NCBI RefSeq assembly: GCF_036417355.1
Contig: NZ_CP143889.1
Coordinates: 434,001 to 498,000, forward strand
Direction of reading: 5' to 3'
Length of the DNA: 64,000 nucleotides
Source of the DNA: Akkermansia sp. RCC_12PD
GTDB taxonomy: Bacteria > Verrucomicrobiota > Verrucomicrobiia > Verrucomicrobiales > Akkermansiaceae
Shown piece by piece: positions 27,179 through 36,938 of the stretch. Each line of letters starts with the position of its first letter. Position 1 is the first letter of the stretch. The translations under genes and the position numbers were made by a program. Under the pieces are notes generated by a model, which saw only the letters and a list, made by a program, of their open reading frames with translations, was not told where the DNA came from and searched no databases.

Positions 27179-28161
27179 TCCTGGTCCGCATCCCTGCCGT
27201 CAGCCTGCTCCCGGGTATTCCAGGCAGTCAGCCACTGGACTTCCCTGAGTCGGTAGCCGCGCTTCAGCAGCTCCGCATGCAGACCGGGCAGATGTGCCGC
27301 CCCGTAGAAGATGCCAATCTTGCGCGCACCCTTGCCTTTCCACTGGTCGAATATCTCCATGCATTTGGCATTCCTGCCTTTCAGAATCACCGTATCCTCC
27401 AGAGAATCAGAGCTGGTATAGGCCAGCAGGCGCATCAATTCATTCTTCAGCCCGGAAACATTTCCCGTAATCAGATCCATCGCCATCTTGATTTGATTCG
27501 GCTGATAGCCGCAGTACTCTTCCTGCAGGGAAGACACGATCTCCTTCGCCATCAATCCCATAAAACTCTCCTTCTTTTCTTCCTGCGCCTTCCTGAATTC
27601 CCCCATGGTCATGTCCGCATGGACGAAGTGGGACGGAGAGTAATCAATTCCATCCATCTGGGCCTGCAAATTCAGGGCCTTACTGAATCTTTTATAGGCT
27701 TTCCCCAGCCAGTTCAGCAGAAAGGAAGACTCCTTTTCCCTCTGTTCCTTTTCCCATGCCTCCAGCTGGTTCCATTCACGGGCTTCTTCCTGCGTCAGGC
27801 CGTCCAGCGGCTTACTCCGGTCAATCCTGCTCCGCAATTCCTCCTGCCGCTGGAGCCCCTCCCCGCCGATCATTTCAAACAGCAGCAAATCACATTGCCC
27901 AAACAGTTTGTTCAAACGGTCGTAATACTCCGGTTCAGCCACATGCATCGCCCCGATCAGCCTCACCTCCTGTCCGCCGTCATTCACATAGGAAGCCACG
28001 GGCGTTGCCAAATCCTGCTGTTCAGGGGAATCCGCCTCCAGCCTCAGGAATGTAGCCGGGTATCCGCCGTATTCTTCCGCATTCCTGCCGGAGCCAGCTA
28101 CGGCAACAAGTGCGGAAGAGAACAGCATGAAGATAAACAAAATACCGCGCAATATGTTCAT
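27175..28161 (-). CDS. TraB/GumN-like secreted protein
   Basis: 328 residues starting with a signal peptide (LRGILFIFMLFSSALVAVAG). RLIGAMHVAEPEYYDRLN near the N-terminus and RNAKCMEIFDQWKGKG followed by IGIFYGAAHLPGLHAELL near the C-terminus are the two conserved blocks of the TraB/TIKI family (paired GxxH motifs and an RN pair), a metal-dependent protease-like fold. The middle carries a charged helical insert. The family is widespread but its bacterial role is poorly known. It converges on mfd with a 4-base overlap. Confidence 0.72.
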   Translation of the reverse strand: MNILRGILFIFMLFSSALVAVAGSGRNAEEYGGYPATFLRLEADSPEQQDLATPVASYVNDGGQEVRLIGAMHVAEPEYYDRLNKLFGQCDLLLFEMIGGEGLQRQEELRSRIDRSKPLDGLTQEEAREWNQLEAWEKEQREKESSFLLNWLGKAYKRFSKALNLQAQMDGIDYSPSHFVHADMTMGEFRKAQEEKKESFMGLMAKEIVSSLQEEYCGYQPNQIKMAMDLITGNVSGLKNELMRLLAYTSSDSLEDTVILKGRNAKCMEIFDQWKGKGARKIGIFYGAAHLPGLHAELLKRGYRLREVQWLTAWNTREQADGRDADQD

Positions 28162-28270
28162 ACACCACCAGCCTAGCGGCCATCATCCGCAGAGCAAGCC
28201 AAAAAAACTTCCGCAGAGTCCCTTCTATTCCTTACCCTGCCAGGAAGGTAATGCGGAATACCGGGAGACC

Positions 28271-28308
28271 ATAAAAAATCCCCCGTTCCCTCAGGGGAAC
28301 GGGGGATG
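28271..28308 (-). terminator. Terminator of pgk
   Basis: CCCCCGTTCCC and GGGGAACGGGGG form a strong hairpin downstream of pgk; on the minus strand it is followed by TTTTTTAT. Confidence 0.85.
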
Positions 28309-28362
28309 AAGAATCAGGCCGCGCAGAGCTGACGTCCCGGAAGCAAACCGTCACATGACGGT

Positions 28363-29577
28363 TTACTTCTGTTTACAGCAGCATTTGTCAGACAGGGCGC
28401 CCACGCCGGGCAGCACCTTGCCTTCCAAAAGTTCCAGGGAAGCGCCGCCACCCGTGGAGCAGAAGGAAAGCTTGTCCTGAACCTTGAATTTCTTGGCGGC
28501 CGTTACGGAATCGCCGCCGCCCACGATGGAGATGGCTGAAGAATCGGCCAGGGCTTCCGCAATTTCCTTGGTGCCCTTGGCAAAACAGTCCATTTCAAAG
28601 ACGCCCATCGGGCCGTTCCACAGAACAGTTTTGGCATTCTTGATGATAGCGGAGAATTCTTCGATGGCCTTGTCGCCAATGTCAATGGCCATGCCGCCTT
28701 CCGGCACCTTGCCGCCCTCCGCGAAGGGAGCCGTGCAGAACGTTTCCGCACCGTCTTCGAACTTCATGGTCACGCGAACGTCGGCCGGAAGCACGAACTT
28801 GACACCCTTGGCCTTGGCGTTCGCCAGAATTTCACGAGCCAGATCCAGTTTGTCGCCTTCAATCTTGGAAGCGCCCAGGTCATAACCTTCTGCAGCCAGG
28901 AACGTGTTGGCCATGGCGCCGCCGATCAGGAACGTATCAGCCTTTTCCATCAGCTTGGAAAGCACTTCGATCTTGTCGGACACCTTGGCCCCCCCCATGA
29001 TCACCACAAAGGGCTTTTCCGGGTTTTCCAGCTTGCCTTCCAGATATTCCAGCTCGCGTTCAATCAGGAAGCCCATAGCGCTCTTTTCCGCAAAGTGGGT
29101 AACGCCTTCCGTGGAAGCGTGGGCGCGGTGGGCGGTGCCGAATGCGTCGTTCACGAACAGAGTGGCGTTGCCCAGCAGAGCCTTGGCGAATTCCGGATCG
29201 TTTTTCTTTTCACCGGGATAGAAGCGGACGTTTTCCAGCAGGGCCACGTCGCCGTCCTTCATGGCGGCGCGGGCCGCTTCAGCTTCCGGGCCAATGGCGG
29301 AGGGAACGAATTTCACTTCCTTGCCGAGCAGTTCGGAAAGGCGGCCAGCCACGGGCTTCAGGGAAAAAGCGGGATCGGGTTCATTCTTGGGACGGCCCAG
29401 GTGGGAACAGAGGACGAGACGGGCGCCGCCGTCAAGCAGGAACTTGATGGTGGGAAGGGCGGCCACAATGCGGGCGTCATTGGTAATTTCCCCATCCTTG
29501 AGGGGTACGTTGAAGTCAACGCGCATCAGGACTTCCTTGCCCTTGACGTCAAGATCACGAACAGTGAGTTTAGCCAT
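28363..29577 (-). CDS. pgk: Phosphoglycerate kinase
   Basis: 404 residues, usual length. N-terminus LMRVDFNVPLKDGEITNDAR, then LCSHLGRPKNEPDP, ALLENVRFYPGEKKNDPEFA, VIMGGAKVSDKIEVLSKLME, WNGPMGVFEMDCFAKGT and SIVGGGDSVTAAKKF are the family signatures. It makes ATP from 1,3-bisphosphoglycerate in glycolysis. The extreme C-terminus is DKCCCKQK, a cysteine-rich tail beyond the normal end. It follows gapA on the same strand, but a terminator lies between, so the two have separate ends. The start codon ATG at 29577 is fixed by homology. Confidence 0.96.
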   Translation of the reverse strand: MAKLTVRDLDVKGKEVLMRVDFNVPLKDGEITNDARIVAALPTIKFLLDGGARLVLCSHLGRPKNEPDPAFSLKPVAGRLSELLGKEVKFVPSAIGPEAEAARAAMKDGDVALLENVRFYPGEKKNDPEFAKALLGNATLFVNDAFGTAHRAHASTEGVTHFAEKSAMGFLIERELEYLEGKLENPEKPFVVIMGGAKVSDKIEVLSKLMEKADTFLIGGAMANTFLAAEGYDLGASKIEGDKLDLAREILANAKAKGVKFVLPADVRVTMKFEDGAETFCTAPFAEGGKVPEGGMAIDIGDKAIEEFSAIIKNAKTVLWNGPMGVFEMDCFAKGTKEIAEALADSSAISIVGGGDSVTAAKKFKVQDKLSFCSTGGGASLELLEGKVLPGVGALSDKCCCKQK

Positions 29578-29607
29578 ATCAGTTTATGTTGTTTGGTTCA
29601 ATGGAAT

Positions 29608-29637
29608 GAAAAAGGGAGGGCATTTCTGCCCTCCCGG
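29608..29637 (-). terminator. Terminator of gapA
   Basis: GGGAGGGCA and TGCCCTCCC form a perfect 9-bp stem; on the minus strand TTTTTCATT follows. Confidence 0.85.
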
Positions 29638-29747
29638 AAAATCCCGGCCGCCCGCACCAACCCGGTTCATGAACCGGAAATCTGTTTCAGGCGGCTGGAA
29701 AGAATGTCTTGTGACTACTGAAGAGCAAGCGTTGTTCAGGAATGAAC

Positions 29748-30803
<1,056 letters not shown>

Positions 30804-30999
30804 TTACAAGTCCCGGACCTATTCAAGTACCATGGACGGGGCAAGTTTAGAAACGATTCCGCCGGGCGTCAACACTATTGTTCCCCCATCATGGCAGTAT
30901 GTGCCGGCCCTCCCGTCCCCAGAAAGGCGCAAAGGCGACAGCCGTGCTCCTGCATGGATGTCAAAAACTTGCACGGTCTTCCGGTTCACCGCGGAACGG

Positions 31000-31593
31000 T
31001 CAGTTCATGGAACGCAGGGCGGCGCGGATCAGCTCGTCCGCGTCCGCGTTCGGGTTCTCTTTCAAGTGGGCGGCAATGGCCTTGCGGGATTCCACTTGCT
31101 TGAAGCCCAAAGCAATCAGCGCCAGTTCCGCATCCCCCGCCGCCTGGGAGGTGGAGCCCTGGGCCTGGGCCTCCCAGGTGGCGGCCAGACCTACTTTGTC
31201 CTTCAGTTCAAGCACAATGCGTTCCGCCGTTTTTTTGCCCACTCCCTTGGCCCTGGCGATGCCGGATACGTCTCCGCTCACCACTGCCTGCTTAAACTGC
31301 TCCACGGACAAGGACCCCAGAATGGCGATGGCCGTAGCGGGGCCGATTCCAGAAACCCGGTCAATCAGCAGCAGAAAGATGTCCCGCTCCGCATCAGTCG
31401 CAAATCCGTACAACACCTGCATGTTTTCCCGCACATGCAGATAGGTTTTCAGTGTCAGCTCCCTGCCCGGCAGAGGATTCAGCCTGTCAAATGTGGACAG
31501 GGGCACGATCACCTCGTACCCCACGCCGTGAACATCCAGAATCAGCCGCTGGGGGTATGACTCCGCTACCGTACCGCGCAAAAAAGCTATCAT
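31000..31593 (-). CDS. ruvA: Holliday junction branch migration subunit RuvA
   Basis: 197 residues from ATG 31593 (MIAFLRGTVAESYPQRLILD); ATG 31599 adds two residues. The OB-fold N-terminus with VHGVGYEVIVPLSTF, the tandem HhH motifs (LIDRVSGIGPATAIAILGSL and VVSGDVSGIARAKGVGKKTA) and a C-terminal helical domain (EL and ALGFKQVESRKAIAAHLKEN) define RuvA. It binds four-way junctions and loads the RuvB motor. No ruvB or ruvC gene is adjacent. It lies 223 bases downstream of gapA's start on the minus strand, so the two do not share a transcript. Confidence 0.95.
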   Translation of the reverse strand: MIAFLRGTVAESYPQRLILDVHGVGYEVIVPLSTFDRLNPLPGRELTLKTYLHVRENMQVLYGFATDAERDIFLLLIDRVSGIGPATAIAILGSLSVEQFKQAVVSGDVSGIARAKGVGKKTAERIVLELKDKVGLAATWEAQAQGSTSQAAGDAELALIALGFKQVESRKAIAAHLKENPNADADELIRAALRSMN

Positions 31594-31659
31594 GTCCATA
31601 ACGTGACACAATCCCGGCGGCGGACAAGTCTAAAACGCATCCTCCCGGGGGGCGGTCCG

Positions 31660-32193
31660 CTATCTCTTGTGGAGAACGTGCAGCTTGATATGCTCCAGGT
31701 CTTCCCGGTGATAAAAACACCGTACGCGGAATCCGCGGACCGTCTTGATGCGACACCTGTATTCGCGCAGCAGGCCTTTTTTGACCAGCCTGTAAACGTA
31801 GCTTCTGACCACGCCCAAGTAGCGGACGGCCTCTTCCATATTCACGTAGCACAATGGGGCGCGGCGGCAGACCGGTTCCCGCGCCGCCAGGAGACGCTCC
31901 ACGTCCAGACGGCGCCAGCAGAGCGTGAGAGAGCCAGTACTCTTGCGGACTACGCGGAAACGTACTCCATGACGGTGCAGATATTGCCGGGCGGCGGAAG
32001 GACTGCAGCGCAACCGCGCCGCTATGGAGGATGTTTCCATGAACGCCCCGGACGCACTGGCATAAGGCTGCCCGGACTTGGGTTCCGTTCCCTTGCGGCG
32101 GATTTTTACGTGTTCAGGGAAACTCAGTTTGGGATTATTGATATATTCCCGCCCTCCTACTCCAATGAATGTCTTTTTGAAACGATAAATCAT
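31660..32193 (-). CDS. HTH (excisionase or MerR-like) DNA-binding protein
   Basis: 177 residues from ATG 32193. Two helix-turn-helix-like parts are visible: METSSIAARLRCSPSAARQY in the middle and VNMEEAVRYLGVVRSYVYRL near the C-terminus, the latter followed by a wing-like VRGFRVRCFYHREDL. This resembles helix-turn-helix type 17 or MerR/excisionase domains. The protein is highly basic. It lies downstream of the exopolysaccharide operon on the same strand but beyond a terminator and a 583-base gap, so it has its own promoter. A regulatory role for the operon is inferred from position only. Confidence 0.62.
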   Translation of the reverse strand: MIYRFKKTFIGVGGREYINNPKLSFPEHVKIRRKGTEPKSGQPYASASGAFMETSSIAARLRCSPSAARQYLHRHGVRFRVVRKSTGSLTLCWRRLDVERLLAAREPVCRRAPLCYVNMEEAVRYLGVVRSYVYRLVKKGLLREYRCRIKTVRGFRVRCFYHREDLEHIKLHVLHKR

Positions 32194-32721
32194 GGCAATG
32201 TGAATTCACTTTGATAAAACAGGGCTTCATACAGGCATTTTGTATGAAGCTCTAACATTTTTGAAAATACCAAAAATGCACTGAGCCCAAAAACAATCAA
32301 CAATTTTCTTTGTTTTTCTGCTGGCCGTCTTTATACTGAACTCATTTCATCGCAATATATGCCTGTTCCTACATTATACAATTACTTCAAAAGGGCCTAA
32401 TATCAACAATTAGATCATCAACAATTTTGTTGGATGAGCGAATTTCTCCCGGCTTCTTTCCTTTTATTTACAAATAATTCATGATCAACTACATGAATAA
32501 GAAAAAATATTCCATTCAACTGCCCAAAGAGGGAAAGCCTGCATCAATGCTTCAGGCCTCCGTATTTTCCGGGTTCAACACCCCCTTCCATCAAGGCGGG
32601 AAAACTGGAAAGAGACGGCGGACGGCTCCAACATTGCAGTCATAGAGTTATTTTCCGGAAAGGAGCTCAGGCAAAAAAGCTGGACAATAACTAACATTTC
32701 ATTTGTTTCCGGAATGAACAA
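32194..32721. other. AT-rich intergenic region with repeats before the HTH gene
   Basis: The HTH gene leader lies here. It contains the inverted repeat GCTTCATACA / TGTATGAAGC (32224-32250), 31 bases before the HTH start, and three copies of ATCAACAATT (32296, 32402, 32417). A 54-codon plus-strand frame (32481-32645, MINYMNKKKYSIQLPKEGKP at its start, then a basic C-terminal part GKTGKRRR) is the only candidate small gene and is weakly supported. Confidence 0.5.
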
Positions 32722-32756
32722 TAAGAAACCCGGCTTCCTCGCGGAAAGCCGGGTAT
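32722..32756 (-). terminator. Terminator of the exopolysaccharide export operon
   Basis: ACCCGGCTT and AAGCCGGGT form a 9-bp stem about 20 bases after the export-protein stop, followed on the minus strand by TTTCTTATTG. Confidence 0.8.
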
Positions 32757-32776
32757 GAAAAACCATTTTCCAATCT

Positions 32777-33382
32777 TCAGGGAAGAAGCTTGGAAGGCCG
32801 TGTTTCAAACATGCCGCGCTGCGGAACGAAAACACGGTCATTGGGCTGAATGGGTATAGCCCTGTCCTTGGTGGAAAAATAATCATACGTGACGGTCTTG
32901 CCGCCGCGCGTCACCTGGACATAGCGGGATCCCCATTCCGTAACATCCCCGGCGCCGACAATCGCTTCCAGCAGCGTCATGCCGCGCCGCCATGGAACAT
33001 TCTTTTTCATGGCTACGTTTCCGCTCACCAAAACGATATGCTGGGTCAGCTGCACGTCGGAACTCTGCACTTTCACCAAAAAGGTGGGAGAAGTGTACAG
33101 TTCCGCCTTCTTGTAGGCAGCGGCAAGCATGTCCTCAATCTGCCGCGCCGTCCGGCCCACTACCCGCAACACATCCTGCCCGGGGGGAAGCTGGGGCATG
33201 CGGATGGTTCCATTGCCATCCAGCAGATATTGACCGGAAATGGCGGCAGCGTCGTCGGCAGGGATGCCGCGCACCTGAATTTCAATGGTTCCATGCGCGG
33301 GCACGGCATCCGGGGACTGCGAGAACGCAAATCCTCCTGCAGCCAGGATGAAACACACAATGGAATACAGATACTTTTTCAT
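32777..33382 (-). CDS. Wza-like polysaccharide export protein
   Basis: 201 residues with a signal peptide (YLYSIVCFILAAGGFAFS). The segment ISGQYLLDGNGTIRMPQLPP is the polysaccharide-export (Poly_export) domain, and VLVSGNVAMKKNVPWRRGMT, then LLEAIVGAGDVTEWGSRYV, is an SLBB domain. It is shorter than E. coli Wza (379 aa) and has no lipobox cysteine, so it may form a periplasmic or simplified outer-membrane part of the export channel. It begins 11 bases after the tyrosine-kinase gene and is the last gene of the operon. Confidence 0.82.
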   Translation of the reverse strand: MKKYLYSIVCFILAAGGFAFSQSPDAVPAHGTIEIQVRGIPADDAAAISGQYLLDGNGTIRMPQLPPGQDVLRVVGRTARQIEDMLAAAYKKAELYTSPTFLVKVQSSDVQLTQHIVLVSGNVAMKKNVPWRRGMTLLEAIVGAGDVTEWGSRYVQVTRGGKTVTYDYFSTKDRAIPIQPNDRVFVPQRGMFETRPSKLLP

Positions 33383-33393
33383 GGCACTATCAC

Positions 33394-35601
33394 TTAATAC
33401 AGATCCTCATTATCACTGGACTGCGTAGCCGCCAGTTCCTTGGCTTTGCCGGAACGCTCGGCCTTCTTCAGGGAAGAAGCGTCAGCATTGCCGTCGGAAG
33501 CTCCGCTTTCCGCAGAATAATAGGAGTAGTAGGTTGTGTAATATTGATACTGGTGATCGGAAGTAATGTCCACATTATTCATCACCACGCCCGCCAGATT
33601 GCCGCCGACGGATTCAATGACCTGTTTCTGCCTCAGCAAGGCTTTCAACGGAAGCTTGCGCGGCTGGACAACCATCAGGGTCATATCCACCTCGCTCACA
33701 ATCACGGCTGAATCACTGACGCCGAGAATGGGCGGAGAATCCACCAGCACAATATCGAAACGCTGCTTCACCTCCTGGAGCAGTTCGCTGAACTTGCGTG
33801 AGTTCAAGGCTCCCGACGGGTCAAAGGGAATCGGCCCCGCAGGCATGACGTACAGGTTTTCCACAGGCGTCTGAAAGATCACGTCCTCCAAAGGATAGTC
33901 TTCCAGCAGGTAGGACGTAAGCCCCACTTCATTGTCCAGCTCATAGTATCTGTGCAACTTGGAACGGCGAAGGTCCCCATCAATCATCAAGGTGGCCATA
34001 GCCCCCTGGGCGCAGATATAGGCCAGGTTGCACAACGTCGTGGTTTTGCCTTCCCCGGCACTGCCGGAAACAAAGGTCAGGGATATTTCCTCAAGCCCCT
34101 TCTTGTTGAATTCTATGTTCGTCCTCAAAATGCGGTAGGCCTCAGCATCCGGCCCCAGAGAACCGGCGGAATGCAGAATGGGGACGTTTTTGGGAATGAT
34201 CCCTAGAACAGGCACTTGTAGAGCCCGTTCCACATCCTCCATGGTCTTGACGGAAGTATCCATGAATTCCAGCAGAAGGGCCAGGCCCACACCCAACAGC
34301 AAACCAGCAACGGCGCCCACCGCCAGATTCAACGTTACATCCGGCTTGTATGGAGCTGAGGGCAACAGAGGATTATCATACATTTCAATCGATTCACGGG
34401 GAACGCGCAAGCGCGCGATTTCATCCTTGTAGCGGGCATCCAGCGTTTTGAGCTGATCCAGGGCCGTATCATACTCGCGGCTGGTCTGTTCATAAACAGG
34501 CATCTTCATCACATGGTGCCGGAGATCCTCTTCCTTTTGAGCTACAATCTTCTCCCACTTCATACGGCTTGCAGCAACCATTTCCAGCTTGCTTTTCAAG
34601 GATGAGCGGAGTCCCACAAGTTCCTTGCTCAGCTTTTCCTTCAAGATGTTCGCCGTTTCCTGGAGAGCCACCATCTTGGGATGCTTGGGCCCCAGGTTCT
34701 GGGATTTGAGAGTTTCCCTCTCCTTATCCTTCTCCATATATTCCTGATAGGTTTTGCGCAAAGAGTCCGCCGCCAGAATTTCCGCATTCAAAAGATCGGA
34801 ATTGGTTACATAATCCATCAGTTTGTCATCCGGAAGACGCTGAATTTCTGCAACATACGCAGCCAACTCCTGCTCATCCTTCTCAAATTTCATGAGTTGT
34901 GCCTTGGAATTCCGGAAATCCTCGTCTTCCATGGCACCGGTCATCACACGATTGTCCCCGCTCCTGTACATGGTGGAGGGCAAATAGTCGTTTTCCGCAA
35001 TCAACTTCTTGAGAGCCATCATCTTGTCATTGACAATGTCCTCCTGTTCCCGGAGAACGTCTTGAAGGCTCTTGATAGCCGTTTCCACCAACCGGTTTTC
35101 ACGCATTTCACGGTCCTGCTTGTAAGCTTCCGGGACTGCCTTGGCAATGTTCTGAACCAGTTTGGGGTCAGGCCCGGAGACAATGACATCCACCAAGTCC
35201 GTTGCACGGCGGGGGGATACCTTGATCATTCCAGCCAGGTTGGTAGCAGCCAACTCATCCGTCATGCCCCATTCCGCAGCCAGATTCAGTTTTTTGGATA
35301 CCACTTTCAGCACTTCGGACGAAGTCAGAACCGAATACTGCATGGGGATGTAGTTGTCCGTCATATTGGACGATGCCACGACATCCTCCCCCGTACCGAT
35401 CCCCATCACCGGCCTGGGACGCTTGATCTGAAACTTACTCGTCGCACGGAACGAAGGGGGCATCAGAAGCGTCACCACCAGGGAAATAACCAGAACCAGC
35501 ATGAAAACAAGAAAGACTTCTTTCCAGCGGTTTTTCAGAACTTGTATATAATCAATATTGCGTACGATAGGATCGCCATTCTGCAGATCTGGGGCATTCA
35601 T
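33394..35601 (-). CDS. Wzc-like exopolysaccharide tyrosine autokinase
   Basis: 735 residues. A first transmembrane helix (VFLVFMLVLVISLVVTLL), a Wzz chain-length domain with long coiled coil (residues 50-430), and a second helix (LNLAVGAVAGLLLGVGLALL) are followed by a BY-kinase domain: Walker A GSAGEGKTTTLCNLAY, Walker A' LMIDGDLRRS and Walker B ILVDSPPILG. The C-terminus is a tyrosine cluster (QYQYYTTYYSYYSAESG) ending EDLY. The enzyme controls length and export of a surface polysaccharide at the inner membrane. It sits between the beta-barrel gene and the Wza-like gene. Confidence 0.92.
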   Translation of the reverse strand: MNAPDLQNGDPIVRNIDYIQVLKNRWKEVFLVFMLVLVISLVVTLLMPPSFRATSKFQIKRPRPVMGIGTGEDVVASSNMTDNYIPMQYSVLTSSEVLKVVSKKLNLAAEWGMTDELAATNLAGMIKVSPRRATDLVDVIVSGPDPKLVQNIAKAVPEAYKQDREMRENRLVETAIKSLQDVLREQEDIVNDKMMALKKLIAENDYLPSTMYRSGDNRVMTGAMEDEDFRNSKAQLMKFEKDEQELAAYVAEIQRLPDDKLMDYVTNSDLLNAEILAADSLRKTYQEYMEKDKERETLKSQNLGPKHPKMVALQETANILKEKLSKELVGLRSSLKSKLEMVAASRMKWEKIVAQKEEDLRHHVMKMPVYEQTSREYDTALDQLKTLDARYKDEIARLRVPRESIEMYDNPLLPSAPYKPDVTLNLAVGAVAGLLLGVGLALLLEFMDTSVKTMEDVERALQVPVLGIIPKNVPILHSAGSLGPDAEAYRILRTNIEFNKKGLEEISLTFVSGSAGEGKTTTLCNLAYICAQGAMATLMIDGDLRRSKLHRYYELDNEVGLTSYLLEDYPLEDVIFQTPVENLYVMPAGPIPFDPSGALNSRKFSELLQEVKQRFDIVLVDSPPILGVSDSAVIVSEVDMTLMVVQPRKLPLKALLRQKQVIESVGGNLAGVVMNNVDITSDHQYQYYTTYYSYYSAESGASDGNADASSLKKAERSGKAKELAATQSSDNEDLY

Positions 35602-35620
35602 GAAGAGACGGTGCGGTAGT

Positions 35621-35669
35621 AAGATAAAACTCCTCTAATTGTGAATGAACATTCGCAATTAGAGGAGTA
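35621..35669 (-). promoter_or_regulatory. Large hairpin (attenuator or internal terminator) in the EPS operon
   Basis: A nearly perfect 19-bp inverted repeat (ACTCCTCTAATTGTGAATG at 35629-35647 against its complement at 35650-35668, with one G-T pair) separates the barrel gene from the tyrosine-kinase gene. On the transcribed strand it is followed by TTTTATCTT. It can reduce expression of the downstream kinase and export genes. Confidence 0.65.
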
Positions 35670-35692
35670 GAAACATTAATTGTCAATCAAGC

Positions 35693-36904
35693 TTAGAAGA
35701 TATAATTTATTCCGAAGGAGAATACATTCCGGTTATAGCTCGGCATGGGGAAGTTATATCCGCTGTAGGAACCATTGGTGTAGGAATACTGGGCCGTAAG
35801 AGCCAGCGCGTTTGTCAGCATCATCTTGACACCGGCCGTCGCGTTGAAAGTCAGCGTGTTCGTATCAGTACTGGAAGAACTCGCGCGGGAATAATCGCTG
35901 GAAATCAGGTTCACACCGGCATTCAGGCTGACCCGGTGCGTCACCTTCATCGTGCTGTTCAGACCGACGCGCCACGTCTCATTAGAGTAGTAGCTGGCGC
36001 CCGTTTGGGGAATGTAGGTATTTGTTGCTTCGTTAGAGTAGCGGACAAACATACCCAAGGAAAAACGGTCGCTCATGCGGTGGTTAAGACCAAATTCCGC
36101 CGACGGGTAGGTTTTGGTGCCGTAATTGTCCACATGCTTAAACTGGGGACCGACACGCAACGTGGCAGAAGTGTTCTGGGCCACGGCGTATTCGGCGCCG
36201 GCCAGGACGAAGTTGGAGAATTCATCATTGCCATATTCGCGGTCGCAGTAGGAACCGTTCCAGTTAATGGACAAAGCCAAGCGTTCCGTCCACTTGTAAC
36301 GATTGTTGAAATTCAGGTTGACGTATTGACGGTTATCAGTCTTGGCAGAATCTTCCTGATAGTCGATCATGGAGTAGCTGGCGCCCACCGTCGTGGACCA
36401 ACGGGTAGTCCATGCCTTGCTCAAGGAACTGGAAACGTATACATAAATGTAGTCGCCATCACGGCGGGAGTTGGCAATGCCGTTTGAGTAGTTGGGTTCC
36501 GGCTGCCAGGCAAAGGAAAAATTGCCGTTGTAGCGCAAAGTCTGGTCAAAACTATGAGAAAGACTGGCCGTCAGCGTGGAATTGGAAAGAGATTCATTCG
36601 TATCGCCTTCCAGGTCTTTCAGGTAAAAAATACCACCCAGTTTCGCAGAAAAGGCATACTGGGTAACAGCATCGTAATTGGCAAGAGAAGCGCCAATGTC
36701 CGTACTGATAAACGCACTTTCCTGCTGATTGAAGTTGCTTGCATTTACGTTGTCATCATAACCGCCAGCTACGTTGAACGTCCATTTCAGGGGGAGGGAT
36801 TCTTCCAGACCCACAGGTCCGGCAAGCGTGTACAGGGACTGCCCGTAAGCGTGAGCTCCAACCAGGCCGGAAGCGAGCAAAGAGAGATAAAAAAGACTCT
36901 TCAT
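35693..36904 (-). CDS. Outer-membrane beta-barrel protein of the EPS operon
   Basis: 403 residues with a signal peptide (SLFYLSLLASGLVGAHAYG). After WTFNVAGGYDDNVNASNFNQ come about 14-18 alternating strands rich in Tyr and Asn (for example QYAFSAKLGGIFYLKDL, RWSTTVGASYSMIDY) and a terminal NRNVFSFGINYIF ending in Phe, typical of barrels in exopolysaccharide loci of Planctomycetes and Verrucomicrobia. It may form the outer-membrane export pore, as the neighbouring Wza-like protein is short. It begins 34 bases after the preceding hypothetical gene and is separated from the kinase gene by the hairpin. Confidence 0.78.
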   Translation of the reverse strand: MKSLFYLSLLASGLVGAHAYGQSLYTLAGPVGLEESLPLKWTFNVAGGYDDNVNASNFNQQESAFISTDIGASLANYDAVTQYAFSAKLGGIFYLKDLEGDTNESLSNSTLTASLSHSFDQTLRYNGNFSFAWQPEPNYSNGIANSRRDGDYIYVYVSSSLSKAWTTRWSTTVGASYSMIDYQEDSAKTDNRQYVNLNFNNRYKWTERLALSINWNGSYCDREYGNDEFSNFVLAGAEYAVAQNTSATLRVGPQFKHVDNYGTKTYPSAEFGLNHRMSDRFSLGMFVRYSNEATNTYIPQTGASYYSNETWRVGLNSTMKVTHRVSLNAGVNLISSDYSRASSSSTDTNTLTFNATAGVKMMLTNALALTAQYSYTNGSYSGYNFPMPSYNRNVFSFGINYIF

Positions 36905-36938
36905 AAATTTTAATCCGTTTTAGGTATAGGAGTTAGCT

